From: Chrysomallon squamiferum
Lineage: Eukaryota; Mollusca; Gastropoda; Neomphalida; Peltospiridae
Direction: 5' to 3'
Length of the DNA stretch: 64,000 bases
NCBI GenBank assembly: GCA_012295275.1
Contig: CM022668.1
Coordinates: forward strand, 387,157 to 451,156
Position 1 is the first letter of the stretch. The number at the start of each line of letters is the position of its first letter. The position numbers and the translations under genes were made by a program. Positions 12,061-33,166 of this stretch are shown here, piece after piece. Under the pieces are notes generated by a model. It saw only the letters and a list, made by a program, of their open reading frames with translations, was not told where the DNA came from and did no database searches.

Positions 12061-12496
12061 CAGTTGAACCTCGGGTTATGAACTTACTTCGTTCCAGAAC
12101 TCGCTTCGTAAACCGAAACGATGTCAGCCATATTGGATAGGGTATAATAATTTTAAAAAAGCAATAACATTTTATGATTTTAAAAAATGCGAGCGCTCAA
12201 TCTCAGTGCAAAAGCTTTTTGAGCTGCAACTGCTTATCGAAGACTAAAGGCCCTAATTCATGATATATTTTTGCTATAGGGCATACCTATAATTATTACT
12301 TTGACGGCGGTTTTGACGTAAGCATCTATTCTTATCTTTACTAGATGTTGGCGTCAAAAGACAGCTTGTCGTGGCGCGTCGCTGTAGTTCGTAACGCGGA
12401 ACATTATTCGTAAACCGAGACAGAAATTACCCAAGATCACGGTTCGTTATCCGATTTGTTCGTGTTTCGAGAGTTTCGTAACCCGAGATTCCACTG
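12061..12496. mobile_element. Mariner/pogo-type MITE, 436 bp, TA target
   Basis: It begins CAGTTGAACCTCGGGTTATG and ends CGTAACCCGAGATTCCACTG, imperfect inverted repeats of about 24 bp, flanked by TA on both sides. This fits the Tc1/mariner superfamily, probably pogo/Tigger-like. There is no transposase frame. Confidence 0.8.
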
Positions 12497-12498
12497 TA

Positions 12499-13394
12499 GC
12501 TGCATAAGTGAAAGATTTATCATCACATGAATCAGATTCAACCTGGAAATTTCATGGTGACATGCATTACATTTTAGAAAAAAATTTCAAATATATTTTG
12601 TCATAATATCTGTATTGAGGTACTCCAACTTTGGGGTTCTTTTCATATGAGCCTGTCAATTCAAGGTAGAAAACAGATCCTGTCATTATTTAATACTGAA
12701 ATATCATGATATTGGTTGAAATAAACATATCTGCAGAATTAGCAAATTACTAGTAACTAAAGCATAATTTTACGTGTATGCAAAAGCTTTAAAATACCCA
12801 TTAATTGGAGTCATTGTTTCAGAAGTTAGTGTCTTGCATTACAGATCTGTATTTTTGACTACTAAATCATTAATATGTGATATTTCTGTTTCCTGATGCA
12901 CTTGAAAATGCTTTGCATTTTATCTGAAATTCTTTAAGGTAGATGAAGGATTTATCTGGAACACTCATTGTTTTTTAAATAACTTTTTTATATTGAATAA
13001 CATGATACATTGGTAACTAGGTTACAACTATCCAAATTATTCTCTGCTTTGTTTCATAATTCTGTTCAAAATGCTTAGCATTACATGTTAAACTGAGTAA
13101 ACTAGGACGAGCACAACCAGAAATGATCAGTTATATTTTGGAATTGTTTAAATTTGCAGCACTGGTAAATTTGTCTAAATACAGTAACCCCAAATGATGA
13201 GCCATTCTGGTAATTTTAAAGTTTGATTTATTGATTCATTTACTGATTGATTGATTTATTTATTTGATTACAGTTCATTAAAATGCACTTAACAATTCAT
13301 TTTGTTTTTATTGTTGTTTGTTGTCGGAATTTTTATTTCTATTATTTTGTGTGGGAGGTTTGGTGGGGGAGATTTGGGACATGTTCTTTATGGA

Positions 13395-13425
<31 letters not shown>

Positions 13426-14733
13426 CTTGTCTGTTATTATTATTTTTTTTTTTTCTCAACACATTTTGGACAGTGTAACTACTATGTTGCAAATGTTTAT
13501 TGGGATGAGGTGTTGTGTTTTTCACTTTCTGGATGTTCTTTTAAGAATGATAACTTGAATATATGTAATTATGTTTTAATGCTTGTAAACTGTTTGATCT
13601 GCATAACAGACAGTTGAAGATCATTATGAATTCCAGATGACCTCATTATTAGTAAGACACAGAACACTCAGACAGTTTCTGTGTTTGAAAGGTTTGTTGA
13701 AGGCCATGATTAATACTTTGTTTCTGAATTAATTTCCAATATCATTTACATAGTCTGTGTTAAGAATCTTTTGATACAAAAATGTTCCCACTGATTGTAT
13801 ATAACAAAAAATAACTAGTTAGTGATTTCACACTCTTGAGTGATTGTATTTACATTTGCATTTATAAAAGGACTGTCTAAAAGAATATAACAACAAACCC
13901 AACCTTTTGTCTTGACAGAACTTGTTTTACTCATATATTATAGTTTTAAGAAGCAATATTTTCCAATACAAATATGTTATAACTTTGTTGAAATAATTTT
14001 ATACTACATTTATTAAATATAAATTTTGTAAATTCAAATGTTTAAACTATATTTTTATGAGAAATTAATAAATAGTTTTAAAACAGATTTCTGAGTTACC
14101 TTCATAGGATTTTATAATCGATGTAGACATTCTGAATTATTATATTACGGTGTGCATTATGCATGGTCAAACTAACCAATTTTGATATGCTGGAGTTGGA
14201 TTTACCGTGTGTATTATTCTTAGATGGTGTCATGAAACTTCCTTGAAGGACCTGATTACAGTTAAGCTTTTTCAGCTTGGTAACATAACACAAATCCTAA
14301 TTTATTGGGTGTCCAATTTTGAGGGGTTTGTTTTGGAGACACTTTTAGTTTGTAGTATAACATTGGTTTAGGAAAGAAATCATACAGTAATCAGGTCCAC
14401 CAAGGAGATTTGATCATGGAAACCAAGTTCATCAGGTGATCTAAATTCCACTCCAATATATCAAATAACATGCCTGTTTGTATATCTTAACATATAACTA
14501 CTTATCACTAAATGTATATCAAATTTCATTACAGAATGGGTCCTTTTTCTTCTGTTTTTTGATTTTTATATTTTTCATTCAGTTTTTAATTTTTGTTTTT
14601 ACAGAATTGGTATTTATTTACTTTTATTTCAAATTGTTAACCATATTTAACAAGTTCGCTGGAGGTCAGACATTAACTGTGTGTTATTAATTATCACATT
14701 GATATTTGTATTTTGGAACAAAATCTTAATGCA
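12499..14733. other. AT-rich DNA without a recognised gene
   Basis: Contains a (TTA)n tract at about 13398-13430 followed by a T-run. I see no exon with protein-like content. The second copy is at about 51076-53280. Confidence 0.5.
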
Positions 14734-17630
14734 GAATTAAGTAAAAATCTATGTTAACATAACTATGATTTGAACACATGGCCCTGGAGATTCAAGGTAT
14801 TGAAAAAAATGTGTAGTGAAGCCTATATAATTGTAAACAGAAGAAAAAAATGATACAAACACTACATATTTTGTTATGCTTTCAACAAATCACTAACATA
14901 ACAATTCTTTTTAACTGGAGGCATCTCTCAAATTTTCAGCCGTTCATCTGAGATATAGTTGATGCTGTTCAGGAAGCAGGACAATTTATAAACGACATTC
15001 TGAAACAGATGTCTGTTCTTCCAGAGTCAGTTAAAAAAAAAAAAAAAAACTTCTAAATTAAAATTATCTTTTGTTTTTAACTATTAAGTCTTTCTTGCAC
15101 AACCTCTACAGGAAATGCAATAAACTTTCAGAGATTTCCAAACAGAATGTCTAATGTCATTTTTACCTTCACTGAAAGTAAAATATCTTGGACATAGAAT
15201 AGTATCATGACGCTGAACACTATTTTGTCCAGTATTCCATTTTCTCTTAACTTAGTGTTTTTCTTTCCACATTCAGTTTTTCTGGCTGGTTGATCTCTGA
15301 TGAACAGTTATGTGAATGGTAGTCAAAGGATGCTTGTGATCTTCATAATAAAAAGAATTTCCTTTCCATAATGGAGGTTGACACATGTTTATTGTCTTTA
15401 ATAGAATCCATCATATCAAAAATAAACTAATTATTTTTTAAAATATTAAATAAATAAAAAATGTTAACAATTTAAAAAAATATTTTTTGACATAGCTATT
15501 TCTTTCATTTTTATTTCGTTAAAAAACGAAAAAGAAAGAAAATGAAATGATTTGAACATTTTTTGTTTATAAAAATAACCACCAAAAATTAATTATCAAA
15601 ATTCTTTATTAACTAATAACTCCTACAAAATTTAGTCCTAGTTATTCAAATCAACTGATAATAAATTTTCAATGAAGACTTGACAAAAATGGAATGATGA
15701 TGATGATAACAATAACAATAATAATAATAATAATAAATTAATAAGATATGCTTTTTCAAAAGAAATAAAACAAAGTGAAATGACGATAGTAAATAAAGTT
15801 TAGACAAAAATTCTTAGTTCTATATTTCTTTTGCATCATAATGCATGAGAAAAAAAAAAAAAAAAAAATCATTGACTTTAGCACTACAAAGTTTGCAAGC
15901 GGTCCACTTTTTTTTTTTTTTTTTTTTTTAGTACTTCATTTTATTATTATTTTGTTTTATCGGGAGTAGATACGCCTACTGGTTATTACAGATTAATACT
16001 GGAATTAAAAAGGAAAAACAATAGCAAATACTTCGTTATAGAGTTATCGCCTATGATAACTTGTTCCGTTAACCAGTCGATAAAAGTTCCAAACGTTCGT
16101 TTGAAATGTTCGCTGGCTTCACTTAGCTATGACAATCACGACACGTCCGCATTGGACGGAAGTAAAGGTTTTAATGAATATCGTACCAGTAAATTGAGTA
16201 ATACTTTGTGAATATTCAAGTAAACGATACTTATATGTATATTTATTGTTTATTCCCCCCACCACTTCTTTGGCATTATCAGCTTTGAATTTCTCTTAAG
16301 CGATTCATACAAGCGACCTGAAGTTAATACCATATATGATATACTATATAATAATTATCTCGGCACAACCCAGCTCAATGGTATAATTATATAATATCTA
16401 TTACCTATTAAAATAATATATTTATACAAGATTATATTATATTTAATTATTTTTCATGATTATTAAATTCTTAGTTACAAGCAAATAAATAAGTTTCCTA
16501 TACGATTTGTGTATGAGAAGGAACAAATAAATATATATGAAAAACAAATTACTTCCACTGCAGTTTATTTAAAATTGGTTCTGCATAAGCTGTCATTGGT
16601 TCTGTGCCAGTTTCAGATAAATAAATCATTCATATTCAGAATTTATAGATTCATGATTTAAAAACTCCAACTTCCATTCCCACTGTATCTTGTTACTGTC
16701 TTTCTGAGAACACATACAGCAAATTTGATAAAATAAACAAAAAAATAAAACAATAATTAAAAAGATTTCATTTTAAAAGATTAATTTGTTCGTGCTTCCT
16801 TTCACTTTTCCAGACTTTTCTTTGATGTACAATATTAATTATGGATATTTTAACTTCCTTAGAGATTAAATTTATTCTTAACACAATACTGTTTTAGTGT
16901 TTATTTGTGTTATTAGATTTTTTTTAAACTTTTATATACTGCAGTCTTTTTCACCCAGTCTAGATGAGTTCTATGAATACAAAACTGGAAATGTATTAAT
17001 ATTCACAGAAATTAGCAAAAACATAACACTGATATCGTGAGATTTCAAAATCCTTTCTGAATCCATGTGTCCTTTTTTCCTACACATGTTGTTGATATCT
17101 GTTATTTAAATTAGATGAACAGCTCATTACATATCATAAATATTTTTTCTTGTTTCAACTTCTGCCTACTAATTGTTCCTCTTCCTTTCCTTCTCTGCAT
17201 CTTTAATTTGCAGTAAAAACAAAACAATTTTCCATTGCCTCAATATGACATAACAAAAAACCCACAATGTATATTTCTTTTTCCATAAAGCATGCATTTT
17301 TTTATATCAGTCATTTAAAGTTTTATCTGGGCTTAATGAATAGTAACAGTATGATAGGTGTGTCTAAATTCCAATTAATCATAAATGAAGTGATTATGTA
17401 CTTCAGTACTTAAGGATTCTAATATAAAAATATGTTATTTCAGTTGAAAAAAGCATGGCCTTACAGAATTTTATAGTGGTAAGGCCTTTGTTACATATTT
17501 CCATTATTTACAAAAATTATAACAGTTCATATAAAATATGATAAATTGTTATATCTAATTTAGAGTGCATTATAGACACATATAATGATATATTAATACT
17601 TTCTCATTTTAAACAAATCTTAATTATCTT
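14734..17630. other. Single-copy AT-rich intergenic DNA
   Basis: This follows copy 1 of the long repeat without a gap. It holds an A-run (about 15850-15868) and a T-run (about 15911-15929) facing each other across 42 bp, an (AAT)n tract near 15715-15736, and a more GC/CpG-rich stretch at about 16030-16180. I see no supportable gene. Confidence 0.45.
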
Positions 17631-17930
17631 TGTTTTTGAGTTGGTCCTTATGTCTGAAAGCCAGATCAACATTCAGTTAGCTATTTCTATTGATCAACAT
17701 TATGAAAAGAATTCTCAATACTAAACTAATTTATATGAAAAAAAGAAAACTACCAAATAACTGGAAGATAACTGTTCTTTTATAATCAAATATAAACATA
17801 TATCAACATATACAGAGTAAGTGAAACTGATATCTAATTACTTAGAGGATCTGGTGTTTTACTTCCCTCTTTCCTAATATATATATGTATATGTATGTCA
17901 AACTTCAGTACATTAAGATGGAAGGGGTCA

Positions 17931-18130
17931 GCACAAACAGCTTGAATTTTATGATTTGTACCCATAACGCAGAGGTCATGTTGAAATTAAAAATATCATC
18001 ATTTTTCTCTTAACCTTTCAACAGATTAATTCCTTGCATAGATCAGAAGTTACGAAAAAATTAAAATTGCACAAGGACTTTGTAACAAAGTTTTATATTG
18101 ATACACATTACTAGATTTGATAACAAATGT
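17931..18130. repeat. Dispersed repeat, copy 1 of 3
   Basis: Starts near CAGCTTGAATTTTATGATTT and contains CATAGATCAGAAGTTA. Related copies lie at 27010-27190 and, split by about 190 bp, at 31017-31380. Confidence 0.65.
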
Positions 18131-18339
18131 AACTGATGTTTACACCTTACAGATTTATGTCCCCTTATGTCTGATGTGAAAATTATTTTCCCAAGTTTAT
18201 CTGACACTTTAAAGTATTGTACAATTGCATGATACTGACAGTTTCATTCAGTTTATGAGTAATTTCAAATCATTTAATTGTCATTGATCTGAATGCTTTT
18301 ATTGAGACGTGAACTAATAAGCAAAACCAAATACTTTGA

Positions 18340-18354
18340 TGTGTGTGTGTGTGT

Positions 18355-18386
<32 letters not shown>
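18340..18386. repeat. (TG)n microsatellite
   Basis: Near-perfect TG run with one TA interruption, in the 3' flank of gene B. Confidence 0.9.
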
Positions 18387-18891
18387 TTGAGTGCATGTAT
18401 GTTATAATCACACAAAATAATAAACAATTTGGATTTCAGATGCGGAAGTTAACTCAAGATCTAATCCACTGAACAGCCAACAACACATAAGAAAGAACAA
18501 ATGACTTTGGTTGATGTTTTGTCAGATACTGAATGAGTGAAGGTACAACTTCTCTTCAGACATTGATGACTTTCTATTCCACAAGGTCCACTCTAACAAC
18601 ATTCCATTTGATGACTTATCTTCAGACATTAATAATTTTCTGCTTGGTTTCTTTTCATCGGACCTTGACAATTTCCTTATCAAGTATATATATTTACAGT
18701 AAAGAATTTGTAAACAAAAAACACAATGAATCTGATGAGGAAATTTATACGAGACAAATGTGTGTGACAACTTCCTGCTTTATCAGGAATTTTAAATGAG
18801 ATAAATATATATAGTATATTTATATATTTACAGTAAATAATATATATTTTTTTTATTTCACTGTAAAACATGTAATCCTGCAGTCAAAGAC

Positions 18892-26944
<8,053 letters not shown>

Positions 26945-26948
26945 GTAT

Positions 26949-27234
26949 AGTTGTCACTTTTTACACAATCAGTTGTAACTTTTTACATGTACACTAATTT
27001 TAACATACAAAAACAGCTTGAATTTTATGATTTGTACCCATAATGCAGTGGTCGTGTTGAAAATTAGAAAGCTCAGCATTTTTCTCTTATACTTTTAACA
27101 GATTAATTATATCATGCATAGATCAGAAGTTATGAAAAAATTAAAGTGGAGAAGGAATTTATAACAACTCTTTTTGTTAGTACTCATTACTGTTGTCACT
27201 TTTTACACGTACAGTTGTCACTTTTTACATGTAC
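26949..27234 (-). promoter_or_regulatory. Four copies of a leader motif upstream of gene B
   Basis: The motif TGTAAAAAGTGACAACT (minus strand) occurs at 26949-26966, 26971-26992 (with GTTACAAC), 27191-27212 and 27213-27234, the last ones extended by GTAC-ATG-type bases. The inner pair matches the pair upstream of genes A and C. The outer pair is separated by an inserted repeat at about 27000-27190. Proximity to the start codon and conservation suggest a regulatory or UTR role; this is inference. Confidence 0.35.
27010..27190. repeat. Dispersed repeat, copy 2 of 3, upstream of gene B
   Basis: Matches 17931-18130 (CAGCTTGAATTTTATGATTT ... CATAGATCAGAAGTTATGAA). It interrupts the upstream region that is continuous in genes A and C, so it was placed here after the copies separated. 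Confidence 0.65.
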
Positions 27235-27849
27235 ATTTTTAATCTGTACAAATATTATTTTGTACGTGTACAACTGTCATAGTTCAACCTGACTCCTGAT
27301 TAACAGAACAAATTAAATCTTTCTGTTCTGTGTTGTCAGATGACAGCTTTCTGGAAAAAGCGAACAAGAATACATTCTTCAGTCAGTTTTTTCTACAAGA
27401 AAATAACAATAAATATTATGTCATGATTAATTTTAAGAATCAAATTTAATTATATTGGTATTTTAGCAATTATTTTTGACAGAAAGGATTATTTTGTAGA
27501 AATAGATATGTTGTCCTTCCAGTTCATCATGCAGAGACTTCTTTGTTAACTGCTGTACACACACACTCAATGTGATGGGAGAATGACCACTATAAAAACA
27601 GGAAGATTTTATAAAATAAGAAACAAAACTGCAATTTGGGTTGCAGATTTGGCTTAAATATATTTCATTAAAATGAGTAGACTATGACTACTACTACTAC
27701 AACTACTGTTTAGTTACATATATATTAATAGTAAATAATAAACCTGTTTAAAATATGAATCTTGTCTGATTAGAAAAATATTTCAAAATGAAAATGAACC
27801 TGCATTAGTAAGCCAACGTTAAAACATATTAATAATAATATATATATTT

Positions 27850-27871
27850 AAAAAAAAAAAAAAAAAAAAGG

Positions 27872-27903
<32 letters not shown>

Positions 27904-29304
27904 TTTTTGGCTTTGTTTTGGCTATATTTATCATTCATGTAAACTATTTAAAACGCTCAGTGAAATTATGATTTATTTCTTCTTATTTTGCTAACAGTGG
28001 AAAAAATTGTATTAATAATAATAATAAAAAAATATAATAAGTAGTAAAGAAACCAATAAATAAATACCTGCACATTCGGAATTCAGGTTATTTCTGGTAT
28101 TTTCGTGTTTTGGTTTCCCCGATGGGGATTCCCCTAATGATTACCAACCAAAGAAAAGTCATAGCGGTCGTCGTCAGTATTTGTAAAAGTTTACTTCAAA
28201 CAATTTGCGAACCAGCAATTACGAATATATTATTAATTAATTTTATACTAATGTACCGCGGTTAATTTTTACCGAAACCAGCAAGAACTGCAAAGGACCA
28301 AGTGAATTTATATTACGAATTTGTAACAAATTTGTTTGCTGCAATATACTTTAATTCCGATTTACTGATCATTATACCAGCAATACATTGTCTATCAGGT
28401 AACGTTACTGAAGATGATCATCATTACAGTCAATCACAATTAATAATATCTTTCAATGTATCGAACAGTCAGATGTGAAAAACAACAACAACAACAAACA
28501 ACAAACAACAACAACAACAAAATATATTTACAAATATATATATATATAAAATAAACAAACAAAATATACAACAACAAATATATTGCTGGTTGGTTATATA
28601 TATATATATATAGACAGTTATACAGTAAAAATAAACAAACATGACACGAAAGAAAACTGTTTTAAGTCCGTTTGAAATACAAACACAATGGCCAGGTCTC
28701 GCACTAAAACTAGGTCGATTTTTTATTTGTCAAAAGAAATTTTTTTAGCCGACAGTCATTTTCATGACACGAAAGTAACGTTTTTAAGTCCGTTTTGTCC
28801 ACTGCGTTGGCTTTGCAGTCTTGGTACGTAAGTTTCTGCGATGTTATTTTGTGTGACTGATATTATATTGTTTTAAAACCGAAATTATAGATATGTAATT
28901 TAAACTGGTAATGTTTCCTTACAGGAATGTTACTTTTGATGTGAGAGTACTTGACAGGGGAATGTGTTATATAAAAACACACAGTGATAACATGAAAGAT
29001 GGTTACAAATATAAAGACAGAACCAGATGCAGTGATCAGTCATAAAGACTGAATCGAAGTGTATATGTGTAATATATCAGAACATATTTAGTATGTGACA
29101 CTAGAGACTGAACTTAGAATTGTAGTTTTATATACTAGTCGATTAGGACGTAATTATGTTTGATGTTATCAACAACTGATATTATCATTATTGGTTTCAT
29201 TAGCATAATATCAATCAACAGAGCCTAAAATAAAAAGATAAAACAATAAAGAAAATATTTGAGAGCAACACTTCTTTTCAATAGTTTAATTAATTAATTA
29301 ATTA

Positions 29305-29371
<67 letters not shown>

Positions 29372-30240
29372 TGTGGATGTTTGTTCCAGTGCGGTTTTCC
29401 TGTGCAGGTTTACTGATGTCCAGATAACAGAGTGCTATAGCATCTGGTTCAACGTGGTGGGTGGGGGGGAAGCATTAACACATTAAGTTTATCTGTGCGC
29501 TGCAATTTTACCGCGCCGCTTCTTTTATTCCCTTTTGTGGTTCTCAGGTTTTTTTTCTCATGTTTTAGGACATCTCAACTTAGAGTCAACGTTAAAAGTA
29601 AAACTGCTGGTGTGATTAGCGATATACTATATAACATTCTGTCTAAAATAAGATATAGGGCACTTGAAGCAATATCACACACACGCGCGCGCGCGCGTAC
29701 TACAGTATATATATGCATGCACAGACCCATACATACATACACACATACATTCGTTTTGGATTAACTTAGTACGTGGTGTAATGACAAGTTTGACTACAAA
29801 ACGGAACAGTCTTATTAAGGTTTCTCAGTTTTGGCGGAAAGGCGTATGCAGCGTTTTAAAAATTCCTCTTGGGGAGAGAAATGCATTTTAAGCAGATCAT
29901 CGCAGCATATTAACCACAGAAGAATGACATTCTAGTCACTTTGTTTATCCTGTCTATCATATTGGTAATTTTACTCAACCACATTTGCATGACAAACCAG
30001 CCTGCAGATTAAAAATCAATTTATTTACGACTCGATGGTATCGAATATCAGCATATACCCAGTTAGATAGATTACCGTCGTCTAGCAAACTTGACAGCGC
30101 GTGCTCTTTATAAACATAATTTATGGTTCTGTCGTCTCTTCCCAAGGCATAAAATAGATTTAAGAAATTTTACAAAACGAGTTTTCAAAATCCAGGTACG
30201 TTCATGACATTCCATTTAACTTGATTCTTGTTAATTGTTA
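27850..30240. other. Intergenic DNA between genes B and C
   Basis: Holds an A-run and (AAT)n at about 27851-27902, (AAC)n at about 28480-28520, a long (TTA)n at about 29305-29371, and CACGCGCGCGCG at about 29683-29698. A stretch at about 28690-28850 is more CpG-rich than its surroundings. No gene is supportable here, except that 29782-29891 stays open and weakly protein-like on the plus strand. Confidence 0.4.
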
Positions 30241-30292
30241 GAGATTTACACTTATAGTATGGATGTATGTGTGTGTTTATATTTATGCATTT

Positions 30293-30454
30293 AGGAATAA
30301 ATATCCTGTTGCCGTATGTACTGGAGATAGACAATATTCGGGAGAGCAAAGTCCAGTGACGACGAAACTCGAAGGCACGGAACCATTCGCTCGCATTGCA
30401 GATGCGGACGACAAAACCTCTTGGACAGAAACAACAATAAATTTAACTTCTTAG
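30293..30454 (+). CDS. Possible orphan terminal exon, unrecognised
   Basis: After a plausible acceptor (tttatgcatttag) the plus strand stays open for 53 codons ending TAG. It has a composition much less AT-rich than its surroundings and a coding-like amino-acid mix: PVAVCTGDRQYSGEQSPVTT, then KLEGTEPFARIADADDKTSW. GTAAAA follows directly on the TAG. I do not recognise the family and found no partner exons, so it may be a relic exon of a lost gene or part of a transposon. Confidence 0.3.
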   Translation, partial: RNKYPVAVCTGDRQYSGEQSPVTTKLEGTEPFARIADADDKTSWTETTINLTS

Positions 30455-31016
30455 GTAAAAGCCGTCGTGAAGTATATCAAATGTGAACAAGATCATTCTC
30501 ACTTAGCACTGTTTTAACTGTGTGACGCGTTTGTTGTACGTCACTCACAAAATATTTCATTATTAATATTGTACTCATTACTGTGTTTATTCTTTACTGT
30601 TATTATTATTATGAGTTGAAGATTCCTTAACCGGAATTCCGAAATCAGAAACTTTTCCGAGCACCTGAAATTATTTTAAACCAAACTTAATTATCTTTCT
30701 TTTTGTTTTTGAGTTGGTCCTTATGTCTGAAAAGCAGATCAACAGTCATTTAGCTATTTCTAAAGACCAACATTATGAAAAGACAATTCTCAGTACTAAA
30801 TTGTAATTTATATCCGAACTCCCCCCAAAACAAGAAGAAGAAAACAAAAACACACAAAAACATATATCAACATATACAAAATGAGTGAAACTGATAGGCA
30901 ATTACCTAGACGATCTGGTGTTTTACTTACTTCTTTCCTAATGTGTGTGTGTATGTGTGTGTGTGTGTGTACGCGCGTTAAACTTCGATAATTTCAGATG
31001 GAAGGGGTCTGAAAAA

Positions 31017-31380
31017 GCAGCTTGAATTTCTTGATTTGTAGCCATAATGCAGTAGTCATGTTTGTTATGTTTTAACATTAAAACATAAAGTTCATTTCAG
31101 TTTTCAGTTTTCAAACGTTTAAAAAATGGTTACGAACAAAAACTAACGCATGCTCCCGGTGACGTCATATAATATTATCTCCCTTATTCCGGTTCCCCTA
31201 AACATTGTAAACTGTAACAATGTTAACCATAGCACCATTTATATACAACAATGTTGAAATTAAAAATCTCAATTTTTCTCTTATTCTTTTAACAAATTAA
31301 TTCTAGCATACATAGATCACGAGTTATGAAAAAAATGAAAATTACACAAGGACTTTATAAAAAATCTTTACATTAGTACA
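31017..31380. repeat. Dispersed repeat, copy 3 of 3, split
   Basis: The two ends match 17931-18130, but about 190 bp (roughly 31062-31250) of unrelated DNA lies between them, including CATGCTCCCGGTGACGTCAT. The insert begins and ends close to AATGTTGAAAT/GTTATGTTTTAA sequence; I could not fix a clean target duplication. Confidence 0.5.
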
Positions 31381-31555
31381 CATTACTACATCTGATAACG
31401 AATGTAACTGATGTTTACACCTTACAGATTTATTTCCCCTTATGTCTGATGTGAAATTCATTTTCTCATTTAAAAAGAATTCTGGATGCTAGGAATCACC
31501 ATCTCTCTTGATCATCAAGTAAGACATTGTAGGCCTACATGTATGCATAAAGTTC

Positions 31556-31798
31556 ACATATAAAAGTTTCCTGGGTATAATATTTTTTGTTTAGCCATAA
31601 TAGAGATTTAAAAAAATGCATACCTGCATGGATGATTGATACAATGCATTACAATGTACATTTTTTCTGAATTGATCATTCAGGTTTTAGTTAATCAGAT
31701 GTTAATGGCTGAAAAGGTGTTATTTTCATGTATGTGCATTTTTTAAATCTATATTGTGGCTAAACAAAAAATATTACACCCAGGAAACTTTTATATGT
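31556..31798. mobile_element. Palindromic MITE-like element, 243 bp
   Basis: Inverted repeats of about 68 bp with few mismatches: the left arm begins ACATATAAAAGTTTCCTGGG, the right arm is its reverse complement and ends TTTATATGT. Both arms contain ATATTTTTTGTTTAGCCA. The central part is unique and there is no frame. The superfamily is unclear because I see no confident target duplication. Confidence 0.7.
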
Positions 31799-31799
31799 T

Positions 31800-32212
31800 T
31801 TAGCTAACATGTGGGAGATTAAATTTCAATAAAGGTCATCTGAAGATCACGTGGTCCACACGGTCAGTTTCAAGGTCATAGCAAAGGTCAAAAGGTCAAG
31901 GTACTCCAGTATTTTCCAAGCTAAACAAAAATGGCAGATTTGGTATCCTTGTCATTTTGCCTTTCTAACAATACCAATTTTATGAAGATTGGCCCAGTAG
32001 TTCCTGAGATATGAGGGTTCTAAGGTTGGTGGTCACACCCATTTTTGGCAAAAATCTCAAAATTCGGTGGGCCGTATCTCCCACACCACTGGTCTGATTG
32101 AGCTAAAATTTCAGATTTGGTGCTGTGGGATCCCAGTCAACAAGTATACCATAAAAATCTGAGAAGGTCGGGTTTAAACCATTGGGTGATTTGACACGGA
32201 ATAACCCTAAAT
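31800..32212. repeat. Probable interspersed repeat, 3' of gene C
   Basis: A less AT-rich block (AAGGTCAAAAGGTCAAGGTA ... GTGATTTGACACGGAATAAC) that interrupts the 3' flank shared by B and C: homology to the gene B side resumes only after it, at about 32216. It has no open frame. It looks like a non-autonomous element but I could not identify its ends. Confidence 0.4.
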
Positions 32213-32431
32213 CATTTGGATTTCATATGTGAAAGTTAATTTAAGATCCAATCCATTGAATAAGAAGAACACGACTTTGGTTGATGATGTTTTGTCAGAT
32301 GCTGAATGAGACACTGATGACTTTCTGTTTCACAGTGTTTCATCTAACAAGTTCTCTTGAGACATTTATTTAACTTCTCATTTGGTGAGGAAATATAGTA
32401 TAATAGAATAACTAATCCTATACTCAAAGCC

Positions 32432-32628
32432 TCAAGTAATAAATGCATTTTCTCCAAATGTAGGAACCTGAAATAATATTATTAAGTTCATGTGTCAGAC
32501 ACTAAACAAAATTTAAAAATCTAATTAACTGACATGTATGAATGTATGTATATTTAATCATTGTGTGTGTTTGTGTGTCCATATTACATATAAACTGAAT
32601 TAATTTTTATTTATAATAATGCTATATT

Positions 32629-32661
<33 letters not shown>

Positions 32662-33112
32662 ATATTACATATAAACTGAATTAATTTTTATTTACAATAA
32701 TGCTATATTGGTGTGTGTGTTTAGAAAAAATATTTATCAATTTGTAAACTGCTAAGTATCAGTGAAAATAAAATATAAATTAATATACCTTTAATGATGT
32801 TTGCTCCTTTATGTCACCATCACAAGTCTGAAGTTTGAAACAGTTATAAAGTTAGTAAATATATCAATAAACATGTAGTGAGTTATAGTATCTGTAGTAT
32901 CTGTGTGTTTTTATGTGTGAAAACCTGGTCAATTTATTTGTGTATCTATGACACCTGTGTTTTTAGAAACGTTTTGTATGTGTATGTGTGTATGTATACT
33001 GGTAATAGGTGGAAAAAATGGGTAACTAGTTCTAAAATTAATTTTACAAATAAGAACAAATATTTCTTGACTGTGTTAATTGTTTATGTTTCTTTGCCAG
33101 TGTTTGCATGTA

Positions 33113-33166
<54 letters not shown>

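Larger units (their letters stand above)
1..14733. repeat. Long repeat, copy 1 (pairs with 38782-53280)
   Basis: From base 1 the sequence matches 38782 onward in the same orientation, through gene A, the dead partial copy, both MITEs, the decayed gene and the AT-rich tail up to 'cttaatgcag' at about 14733. Single-base differences are scattered at roughly one or two per hundred bases. Larger differences: about 1.1 kb extra in gene A intron 1 (about 1945-3125), about 290 bases extra at about 10118-10405, and absence of the 1.18-kb segment found at 44214-45390. The left end lies outside the window. Confidence 0.95.

Noticed and set aside
18522-18799. 82- and 88-codon frames downstream of gene B
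   Set aside because: The phase-compatible last exon VPTFGGNIFIT ends in TGA at 18892 and is conserved in gene C; these frames lie in the 3' flank and are not conserved.
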